Assembly (NCBI GenBank): GCA_964387935.1 | Contig: CAYLZN010000362.1 | Location: forward strand, 1 to 5,532 | Length of the DNA stretch: 5,532 nucleotides | Source: CAYLZN01 sp964387935 | GTDB taxonomy: Bacteria > Acidobacteriota > Vicinamibacteria > Vicinamibacterales > JAFNAJ01 | Direction of reading: 5' to 3' | Program-made: the position numbers and the translations under genes | Notes under the pieces: generated by a model | What the model was told of the DNA's origin: nothing | What the model saw: only the letters and a program-made list of their open reading frames with translations | The model's database searches: none | Part shown: positions 1 to 5,532 of the stretch, piece by piece | Layout: every line of letters begins with the position of its first letter | How positions within the stretch are numbered: position 1 is the first letter of the stretch

Positions 1-49
1 CGCTCGTGTCGCTCCCAGTCGGCCGCGCCCCGCCATCCCGCCGCCGGGG

Positions 50-87
50 CCCTGAGCCCTGAGCCCTGCGCCCTGCGCCCTGAGCCC
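50..87. repeat. Heptamer tandem repeat, five copies of CCCTGMG
   Basis: Five head-to-tail 7-base units start at 50, 57, 64, 71 and 78, reading CCCTGAG, CCCTGAG, CCCTGCG, CCCTGCG and CCCTGAG, followed by a partial CCC at 85-87. The array ends 9 bases before the ATG of the PBP1A gene and so lies in its likely 5' leader. The units differ only at the sixth base (A or C). Function is unknown. It could be a slippage-prone microsatellite, or a remnant of a dispersed intergenic repeat family. No clear -10/-35 promoter or ribosome binding site is visible in 1-96. Confidence 0.85.
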
Positions 88-96
88 GACCACTGC

Positions 97-2379
97 ATGC
101 TATCCTCGCCTCCAGTGGCAACCTTGATTGGCCGCATCGCGCGCGACGCCTTGCTGATCGTGCTCTTCGTCGCGGCGGCCGTGCTCGGCGTCGTGAGCGG
201 CGTGCTCTTCGTCTACGCGGGGGACCTCCCGCAGATCAGCGCGCTCGACGACTACGCCCCCAACACCATCACCCGCATCCAGGCCGCCGACGGACAGGTG
301 GTGGGCGAGTTCGCCACCGAGCGCCGCGTGGTCGTCGCCTACGACCAGATCGCGCCGCGCCTGCGCGAGGCCATCACCGCGTCCGAGGACGCGGAGTTCG
401 ACAAGCACTTCGGCCTGAGCGTGCCGCGCATCGCCATCGCGCTCGTCACCGACCTGATCGAACGGCGCAAGGCGGCCGGGGCCAGCACCCTCACCCAGCA
501 ACTGGCGCGCAACCTGTTCCTCACCCCGGACAAGACCTGGGAGCGGAAGGTCAAGGAGGCGCTGCTCGCCATCCAGATCGAGAAGCGCTACACCAAGCCC
601 GAGATCTTCACGCTGTACGCAAATCAGATCTACTTCGGCCACGGCGCCTACGGCGTCGAGGCCGCGTCGCGGATCTACTTCGGCAAGCCCGCACGCCAGG
701 TCACGCTCGAGGAGGCGGCGCTCATTGCGGGCATCATCCAGTCCCCGAGCCGCCAGAGCCCCTACGTCAACATGGAGGCGGCCCTGCGCCGCCGCAACTA
801 CGCGCTCACGCGGATGGCCGACGTCGGCTACATCACACAGGACGAGGCGGCCGCGGCGAAGAAGCTGCCCATCGTGACCGCGGGCCTGCCCACGGACGTC
901 AACGCCGTGGCGCCCTTCTTCGTCGAGGAGGTGCGCAAGTATCTCGAGACGAAGTACGGAGCCAAGCCGCTCTACGAGAACGGGCTCACCGTGCGCACCG
1001 GGCTGGATGTGGCCCTGCAGCGCGCCGCGAACCAGGCACTCGATTCCGGGCTGCGCGCCGTCGATCGCCGCCGGGGCTTCCGCAAGCCGGCACGCAACGT
1101 GGCCGCCGAGGGCCAGGACCCCGAGCAGATCGCCCTCCCCCGCTGGGCGCGCCCCATGGCCCCCGGCGACGTCGTCCCCGCCATCGTCACCGCGGTCGAG
1201 CCTGCCCGGATCGCCTTCAGGGCCGGCACGCTGCGCGGCGGCATTCCCAGGCCCGGCTTCGCCTGGACCGGCAAGGCCACGGCCGTGGGGCTCGTCCGCG
1301 TCGGGGATGTGATCGAGGTGCGGCTGGCGCCGGACGGCACGTCCGACAAGGTGGGCGCCGACACGCTCGAACAGACACCACAAATCGAGGGGGCCGTCCT
1401 CGCCATCGAGAACCGCACGGGCCGCGTCCTCGCGATGGTCGGGGGCTTCAGTTTCGAGCGCAGCAAGTTCAACCGGGCCGTGCAGGCCTCCCGTCAGCTG
1501 GGCTCCACGTTCAAGCCGTTCGTCTACACGGTGGCCATCGACCGCGGGTTCACGCCGACGTCGATCGTCCTCGACTCACCGGTGACCTACTCGGCCGGTC
1601 CCGGCCAGCCGCCCTACTCCCCGGGTGACTACGACGGCCGGTTCGAAGGCCCGATCACGCTCCGTCGCGCGCTGGAACAGTCCAGGAACATCCCGGCCGT
1701 CCGTGTCATGGACACCCTGGGACCGCGGCAGGTCATTTCGTACGCCAAGCGATTCGGCTTCACCTCCGAGTTCCCGCCGTACCTCTCCACCGCGCTCGGC
1801 GCCGGCGAAGCGACGCTGCTCGAGGTCACCAGCGCCTATTCCGTGTTCCCGAACCAGGGTGTGCGGATGACCCCGCACCAGGTGGTCCGGATCACCGACC
1901 GGCAGGGTAACCTGCTCGAGGAGAACCGTCCGACCCCGACCGACGCGATCCGCGCGGACACGGCCTTCGTCATGACCAGCCTGCTCGAAGGGGTGGTCCG
2001 GCGCGGCACCGCGGCCAGGGCGGCCGCCCTCGACTGGCCGCTCGGCGGGAAGACCGGCACGACCAACGACTACACCGACGCCTGGTTCGTGGGCTTCGAC
2101 CCGGACGTGACGATCGGCGTCTGGGTGGGCTTCGACCAGAAGCGTCCGCTCGGGCCGAAGGAAACGGGCGGCGTGGCTGCCCTGCCGATCTGGATGGACG
2201 TGATGAAGGCGTGGACCGCCTCCAGGCCGTCCCGCCCGGCGTTCGCGCCGCCCGGCAACGTCGTGTTCGTGAGCGTGGACCGTTCGACCGGCACCTCCAC
2301 CGACGGCACCGCCCCTGGCGCCATCACGGAGGTGTTCATCGCGGGCACGCAGCCGGGGGGTGGATTGAACCGGGAGTGA
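97..2379 (+). CDS. mrcA: Penicillin-binding protein 1A, bifunctional glycosyltransferase/transpeptidase
   Basis: This class A PBP polymerises lipid II into glycan strands and cross-links the peptides in the periplasm. The 760-residue protein has a short cytoplasmic start and one membrane anchor at about 17-40. The GT51 glycosyltransferase domain follows, with the catalytic-Glu motif EDAEFDKHFG (E97), GASTLTQQLARN (128-139), RKVKE (150-154, second conserved Glu) and the YANQIYFG region near 174-181. An OB-like insert spans about 325-425. The transpeptidase domain has STFK (nucleophile S470, K473), SRN (529-531) and KTGT (652-655), so all key residues are present. Length is normal for PBP1A. 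The ATG at 97 has no clear Shine-Dalgarno sequence. The frame is open upstream to the window edge but holds no ATG, GTG or TTG, so 97 is the best start. The symbol ponA is also used. It ends at TGA 2377-2379 and converges on prfB. Confidence 0.96.
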   Translation: MLSSPPVATLIGRIARDALLIVLFVAAAVLGVVSGVLFVYAGDLPQISALDDYAPNTITRIQAADGQVVGEFATERRVVVAYDQIAPRLREAITASEDAEFDKHFGLSVPRIAIALVTDLIERRKAAGASTLTQQLARNLFLTPDKTWERKVKEALLAIQIEKRYTKPEIFTLYANQIYFGHGAYGVEAASRIYFGKPARQVTLEEAALIAGIIQSPSRQSPYVNMEAALRRRNYALTRMADVGYITQDEAAAAKKLPIVTAGLPTDVNAVAPFFVEEVRKYLETKYGAKPLYENGLTVRTGLDVALQRAANQALDSGLRAVDRRRGFRKPARNVAAEGQDPEQIALPRWARPMAPGDVVPAIVTAVEPARIAFRAGTLRGGIPRPGFAWTGKATAVGLVRVGDVIEVRLAPDGTSDKVGADTLEQTPQIEGAVLAIENRTGRVLAMVGGFSFERSKFNRAVQASRQLGSTFKPFVYTVAIDRGFTPTSIVLDSPVTYSAGPGQPPYSPGDYDGRFEGPITLRRALEQSRNIPAVRVMDTLGPRQVISYAKRFGFTSEFPPYLSTALGAGEATLLEVTSAYSVFPNQGVRMTPHQVVRITDRQGNLLEENRPTPTDAIRADTAFVMTSLLEGVVRRGTAARAAALDWPLGGKTGTTNDYTDAWFVGFDPDVTIGVWVGFDQKRPLGPKETGGVAALPIWMDVMKAWTASRPSRPAFAPPGNVVFVSVDRSTGTSTDGTAPGAITEVFIAGTQPGGGLNRE

Positions 2380-2385
2380 GGGGGA

Positions 2386-2409
2386 CGCCGGGCCTGAAAA
2401 GGCCCGGCG
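2386..2409. terminator. Hairpin between convergent genes, likely shared bidirectional terminator
   Basis: A perfect 10-bp stem, CGCCGGGCCT (2386-2395) with its complement at 2400-2409, encloses a GAAA loop (2396-2399), a GNRA tetraloop in the + strand RNA. It starts 6 bases after the PBP1A stop and ends 8 bases from the prfB stop, so it lies downstream of both genes. No T-tract follows on either strand, so it is not a canonical intrinsic terminator. It may instead terminate by an atypical mechanism or protect 3' ends. The structure is seen directly; the role is inferred. Confidence 0.65.
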
Positions 2410-2417
2410 CTCCGAGG

Positions 2418-3555
2418 TCATTCGTCGTCGTCGGCGGCCGCCGCGGCGAGCGTGCCCGACGCCTTCTTCATCAGGTACGCCTTGATGAAGCCGTCAATGT
2501 CGCCGTCCAGCACCCGGGTGACGTCGCCCACCTGCTCCTTGGTGCGATGGTCCTTCACCATCTGGTAGGGGTGCAGCACATAGGACCGGATCTGGCTCCC
2601 GAAGGCGATGTCCTTCTTCTCGCCGCCGAGCTGCTCCAGGCGCGCCTGCTGCTCCTTCATCTTGAGATCGAAGAGCCGCGCCTTGAGCACCTTCATCGCC
2701 GCATCGCGGTTGCGATGCTGCGACCGCTCGTTCTGGCACGAGACGACGATGCCCGTCGGCAGGTGGGTGATGCGTACGGCGGAGTCGGTGACGTTGACGT
2801 GCTGCCCGCCCGCCCCGCTCGACCGGTAGGTGTCGATCCGCAGGTCCTTGTCCTCCACCACGATGTCCACGTCGTCCGGCAGTTCCGGCCAGACGTAGAC
2901 GGAGGCGAACGACGTGTGGCGCCGCGCGGCCTGGTCGAACGGTGAGATGCGGACGAGCCGGTGGACGCCGGCCTCGGCCAGCAGCAGGCCATACGCGTAG
3001 TCGCCAATGACGTTGACCGTGGCGCCGCGGATGCCGGCATCGTCGCCCGGCTGAAGGTCCATGACGTCACGCTTGAACCCGCGCCGCTCCGTCCATCGCA
3101 GGTACATGCGGAGCAGCATCTCCGCCCAGTCCTGGGACTCGGTGCCCCCGGCCCCGGGGTGGATCGTCACGATGGCGCTGCGTCGATCGTGCTCGCCGCC
3201 GAGCATCTTCTTCGTTTCGTCGGTCTAGTCATCGTGCTGGAGCGCGTACTGCCCCTTGAGCAGGTCGGCCTCGACGTCTTCGCCCTGGTCGAACCAGTCC
3301 ACCAGCACCGCGAGGTCGTCGGCCTTCTTGCGGAGGCTCTCCGTCAGCGTGATCTCGTCCTCGAGGCGGCGCCGGCGCTGCAGCACCTTCTGCGCCTCGG
3401 CCTGGTCCTTCCAGAAATCCGGCTGGGCGATGCGCCCCTCGAGACGATCGAGTTCTTCCCGCGGCTTGGCTGCCTCAAAGATAACTCCGCAAGTCGGAGG
3501 AACGCTTGAGCAGGTCCTGATAGCGCCGGAAGAGGTCTTCGCGAAGTAGGGTCAC
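2418..3555 (-). CDS. prfB: Peptide chain release factor 2 (programmed +1 frameshift; extra in-frame TAG)
   Basis: RF2 recognises UGA and UAA in the ribosomal A site and triggers peptide release. Translation starts at GTG 3555-3553, with GGAAGG five bases upstream. Frame 0 gives 26 codons, then TGA at 3477-3475. A +1 shift at CTT continues as Glu-Ala-Ala from GAG 3476. The joined product is 378 codons long. It includes the QPDFW motif of the N-terminal domain, the stop-codon discriminator SPF at about 204-206 and the catalytic GGQ at about 249-251, each one residue short of the E. coli RF2 numbering. The C-terminus has an Ala-rich acidic tail. The oddity is an in-frame TAG (3227-3225, codon 110) in domain 1, with good RF2 sequence on both sides in one frame. 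The first ATG after it (3206) would give a 262-residue product lacking domain 1 but keeping SPF and GGQ. The gene ends at TGA and lies 16 bases after lnt. Identity is certain; intactness is not. Confidence 0.93.
3225..3227 (-). other. In-frame TAG within prfB domain 1
   Basis: The minus-strand codons around it read CAC GAT GAC TAG ACC GAC GAA. Both upstream (through Val-Asp-Trp-Phe-Asp and Ala-Asp-Leu-Leu) and downstream (Lys-Lys-Met-Leu-Gly-Gly-Glu-His-Asp) the same frame is RF2-like, so the stop interrupts the gene without any net shift. A single substitution from TTG (Leu) or CAG (Gln), among others, would create it. UAG is read by RF1, not by RF2, so the known RF2 autoregulation logic does not explain it. 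Confidence 0.9.
3474..3488 (-). promoter_or_regulatory. prfB: Programmed +1 ribosomal frameshift site of prfB
   Basis: The minus strand reads CGG AGT TAT CTT TGA G. It has an SD-like GGAG (3488-3485), four bases, the slippery CTT (3480-3478) and an in-frame TGA (3477-3475). This matches the well-known RF2 control element, whose E. coli version is AGG GGG TAT CTT TGA C. When RF2 is scarce the ribosome pauses at UGA and slips +1 from CUU, making full-length RF2; when RF2 is plentiful it terminates. The shift joins exactly the frame that carries the rest of RF2. The base after TGA is G here, where E. coli has C. Confidence 0.95.
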
Positions 3556-3560
3556 TGTGT

Positions 3561-3566
3561 CCTTCC
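3561..3566 (-). promoter_or_regulatory. Ribosome binding site of prfB, decides the GTG start
   Basis: GGAAGG lies five bases (ACACA) upstream of GTG 3555-3553 and inside the 16-base gap after the lnt stop. It supports GTG as the prfB start, giving a 26-codon frame-0 leader before the frameshift TGA. That is nearly the same length as the 25 codons in E. coli. Confidence 0.8.
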
Positions 3567-3571
3567 GTCTG

Positions 3572-5062
3572 TCACCGCACCGCGGGCGTGGACCGCCGGC
3601 GCCAGACGATGACGGCGCCGATCAGCACGCAGGCCCAGGCGAACGAATCTCCGATTGTAGCGTAGACCGTGCGCGTCTCGAGGAGGCGCGCGTCCTCGAC
3701 GAGAACGCCGGTCTCGAACAGGCCGAGCCGCGCGACGACCCGGCCCGCGGGGTCCACGAGCCCGCTCACCCCGGTGTTGGCCGCGCGGACCAGGTAGCGG
3801 CGCTGCTCGATCGCGCGCAGCGAGGCCTGCTCGAAATGCTGGAAGGGGGCCGAGCTCCGGCCGTACCAGGCGTCGTTGGTCACGGTGGTGAGCAACTGGC
3901 TCCCGGCCATCACCCCGTCGCGGACGAGCGCGCCGAAGATGACCTCGTAGCACACGGCCGCGCTGATCGGGTGCCCGTCCACGGGCAGCATCACCGGGCC
4001 CGTGCCCGCGCTGAAGTTCGACACGGCCTCGACGAGGGGCGACACGAAGAACAGGAGGCGCCCGAGCGGGACGTACTCCCCGAACGGCACGAGGTGCTGC
4101 TTGCGATACACGGCGGCCGTGCTCCCGTCCGGCGACACCAGGAACACGGCGTTGTAGTAGCGAGGGTCCGGTCCCCGCTCGAGCTGGTTGCTGCCGAACA
4201 GCAGCCACGTGTGCGTGTCGCGGGCGAGCTGGCGCACCTGCTCACCGCGGACCGGATCCTCTTCGAAGTAGAAAGGGATGGACGACTCCGGCCACACGAG
4301 CAGCCGCGCCCCCTGTGCCGCGGCGGCGCGCGACAGACGCAGGTACCGCTCCAGGATCTCGTCCGCGAACTCGGGCGACCACTTCTGATCCTGGGGCACG
4401 TTGCCCTGCACGATGCCGAGCCGAAGCGTCGTGCCTTCGGAGGAATCGCTGCGTAGCCGCCACGTCCCCCAGGCCACCAGCACGACGATGCCCAGCACCG
4501 TGAGGATCGCGCCCCGCAGGAACACCCGCCGGTCCAGGATCAGCCCCGTGATGACGACGTTGGCGGTCACGAGGAGGGCGGAGAGACCCCACACGCCGGC
4601 GAGGCTGGCGGCCTGCGCAACGGGCAGCCACGTCACCTGGCTGTAGCCCAGGGACACCCAGGGGAATCCCGTGAACAGCCAGCCGCGCAGGAATTCCGTC
4701 GCCACCCACAGGACGGGCGCCAGCCAGAGTCCGCGCACTCCGTGCGTCGCGATCGTCCGGCCGAGCGCCCACGAACAGGCGGCCGGGAACAAGGCGAGGT
4801 ACGCGATGAGCAGACCGCCGACCGGCACGGCGACGAGGCGCGACAGGCCCCCGTAGGTGGCCGGCACGTCCGGAATCCAGTAGAGCGTGCCGGTGAAGTA
4901 CACCGCACCGGCGGCGAGGCCGAGCAAAAACGCACGCAGGCCGGTTGGTTCGCGGCGCCGCGCGTCGAGCGCGAGGACCAGGAGCCATGGCACGAGCGCC
5001 ACCCAGGCGAAGGCAGGATGGCCGAACCTGGGGAACGACAGCGCGAGGAGCGCGCCCGACAA
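3572..5062 (-). CDS. lnt: Apolipoprotein N-acyltransferase
   Basis: Lnt adds the third acyl chain to the N-terminal Cys of diacylglyceryl lipoproteins in the inner membrane, the last step of lipoprotein maturation in Gram-negative bacteria. Numbered from TTG 5062 (496 residues), hydrophobic helices fill roughly 1-200. A periplasmic nitrilase-fold domain follows (about 212-460), then a final helix at about 471-487. The catalytic triad is visible: E259 in VWPES, K321 in YRKQHLVPFGEYVP and C371 in AVCYEVIFG. The family segment NDAWYG (396-401) followed by QHF is also present. Start choice is uncertain. TTG 5062 is the only standard start nearby, five bases after the SPOR gene's stop, but it leaves only about 10 residues of helix 1. 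The frame stays open upstream, and a CTG at 5083-5081, overlapping the SPOR gene and 12 bases after AAGGAAGG, would restore Leu-Gly-Phe-Pro-Leu-Ala-Leu-Leu. It ends 16 bases before prfB and is probably in one operon with both neighbours. Confidence 0.95.
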   Translation of the reverse strand: MSGALLALSFPRFGHPAFAWVALVPWLLVLALDARRREPTGLRAFLLGLAAGAVYFTGTLYWIPDVPATYGGLSRLVAVPVGGLLIAYLALFPAACSWALGRTIATHGVRGLWLAPVLWVATEFLRGWLFTGFPWVSLGYSQVTWLPVAQAASLAGVWGLSALLVTANVVITGLILDRRVFLRGAILTVLGIVVLVAWGTWRLRSDSSEGTTLRLGIVQGNVPQDQKWSPEFADEILERYLRLSRAAAAQGARLLVWPESSIPFYFEEDPVRGEQVRQLARDTHTWLLFGSNQLERGPDPRYYNAVFLVSPDGSTAAVYRKQHLVPFGEYVPLGRLLFFVSPLVEAVSNFSAGTGPVMLPVDGHPISAAVCYEVIFGALVRDGVMAGSQLLTTVTNDAWYGRSSAPFQHFEQASLRAIEQRRYLVRAANTGVSGLVDPAGRVVARLGLFETGVLVEDARLLETRTVYATIGDSFAWACVLIGAVIVWRRRSTPAVR

Positions 5063-5067
5063 GAGGG

Positions 5068-5532
5068 CTAGCGGGAAACCCAGGGCTTGAACTTGCCTTC
5101 CTTGGCGAGGCGCTTCACCGCCTGTTCGGCCTCCGAGCGCTGCGCGTACGGACCCACGCGCACCCGATACAAGGGCGTCGTGCCCTTCTGCGGATCGAGG
5201 ACGAAGGCCTGATAACCCTTCTGACTCAGACGCTTCGCGAGCGCCCGCGCCTCGTCACGCTGACGCAGTGCCGTCACCTGGACGATGAAGCCGGACCCGG
5301 CGGGCGGAGACGTCGCCGCGGGGGCCGGCGCCGCAGACGCTGCGGGCGCGGCTGCGGGCGGCTCCTCGCGTTTCGCGTCGGTGGCCACCGGTGGCGTGGC
5401 AGGCGGCGCCTCCTCGACGGGTTTCACCGTTTCCGCGGGTGGCTGCTCGGACATGAGCTGATCGAAGTACCCGCCCGGCGCGCCCGCCGCCTGGCCAGCC
5501 TGGGCCGGCGCCGCCGCCGCGTCGCCGGCCGG
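5068..5532 (-). CDS. SPOR-domain protein, 5' end beyond the window
   Basis: The visible part is the C-terminal 154 residues. A low-complexity Pro/Ala/Glu-rich linker covers about the first 78 residues. It is followed by a SPOR domain of about 75 residues running from GFIVQVTALR through YRVRVGPYAQRSEAEQAVKRL to FKPWVSR, then TAG 5070-5068. SPOR domains bind glycan strands stripped of stem peptides, typically at the division septum. Proteins of this layout (FtsN, DedD and relatives) usually have one N-terminal membrane helix ahead of the linker, and that part would lie outside this window. An ATG at 5454 is in frame, but 26 open codons (including Gly-Tyr-Phe-Asp-Gln-Leu) precede it with no stop, so it is probably internal. 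The gene is the first visible member of the lnt-prfB run. Which SPOR subfamily it belongs to cannot be told. Confidence 0.85.
   Translation of the reverse strand, partial: PAGDAAAAPAQAGQAAGAPGGYFDQLMSEQPPAETVKPVEEAPPATPPVATDAKREEPPAAAPAASAAPAPAATSPPAGSGFIVQVTALRQRDEARALAKRLSQKGYQAFVLDPQKGTTPLYRVRVGPYAQRSEAEQAVKRLAKEGKFKPWVSR

Noticed and set aside
1..55. Possible C-terminal tail of an upstream gene in frame 2, ending at TGA 53-55
   Set aside because: Only 17 Pro/Arg-rich codons are visible, with no motif, and the stop lies within the heptamer repeats. It cannot be told from non-coding high-GC sequence.
100..1383. Long minus-strand open frame of 427 codons opposite the PBP1A gene
   Set aside because: It is antisense to a well-supported PBP1A. 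Its translation is Arg/Gly/Asp/His-rich with no recognisable domain, a common by-product of high-GC codon use.
2418..3206. A separate 262-residue release-factor gene starting at ATG 3206
   Set aside because: The same frame continues upstream as the RF2 N-terminal domain with QPDFW, and a frameshift site and GTG start with a good RBS lie further upstream. ATG 3206 is internal and has at most a purine-rich GAAGAAG before it.
3225..3227. TAG decoded as an amino acid through genome-wide codon reassignment or pyrrolysine
   Set aside because: The SPOR gene in the same window ends with TAG directly after a typical SPOR C-terminus, and no SECIS- or PYLIS-like structure was evident, so reassignment is not supported.
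3210..3240. Compensating indels around the prfB TAG as an explanation
   Set aside because: The two other frames across this stretch give no better RF2-like sequence, and the spacing to SPF and GGQ is preserved relative to E. coli RF2.
3557..4456. Plus-strand open frame of 299 codons opposite lnt
   Set aside because: It is antisense to lnt, whose catalytic triad is intact, and its own product is low-complexity with no known motif.

Overview
This is a high-GC bacterial window (by eye roughly two thirds G+C) with one gene on the + strand facing an operon-like run of three genes on the - strand. Apolipoprotein N-acyltransferase (lnt) implies a cell with diacylglyceryl-modified lipoproteins and most likely an outer membrane. 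The release factor 2 wording (for example the KKDIAFGSQIRSYVLHPYQMVKDHRT stretch, given here only as a family impression) and the overall style suggest Acidobacteriota, possibly the Vicinamibacterales. That placement is an inference from memory of the families, not a search result.

Layout: positions 1-96 hold a short leader with five tandem copies of a CCCTGMG heptamer. Positions 97-2379 (+) encode a complete bifunctional class A penicillin-binding protein of the PBP1A type. A ten-pair hairpin with a GAAA loop sits in the 38-base gap between the convergent genes. On the - strand, read right to left, come a SPOR-domain protein running off the right edge (5532-5068), lnt (5062-3572) and prfB (3555-2418). 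They are separated by 5 and 16 bases and are probably co-transcribed.

The most informative locus is prfB. It carries the classic autoregulatory +1 frameshift site (SD-like GGAG, TAT CTT TGA) at codons 26-27, so its product must be assembled from two reading frames. In addition there is an in-frame TAG at codon 110 (3227-3225), between two stretches that both read well as RF2 in the same frame. After the frameshift is applied, SPF and GGQ fall within one residue of their E. coli RF2 positions, so the TAG stands for a single replaced codon and not an indel. It is either a base-level error, a true nonsense mutation in a normally essential gene, or an unexpected second recoding point.

Functionally the window is about the cell envelope and translation termination. 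PBP1A polymerises and cross-links peptidoglycan, the SPOR protein probably binds septal or denuded glycan strands, Lnt completes lipoprotein acylation in the inner membrane, and RF2 terminates translation at UGA and UAA. No mobile elements, CRISPR arrays, tRNAs or rRNAs were seen. I did not find a clearly new biological system; the double-stop prfB is the strongest anomaly.
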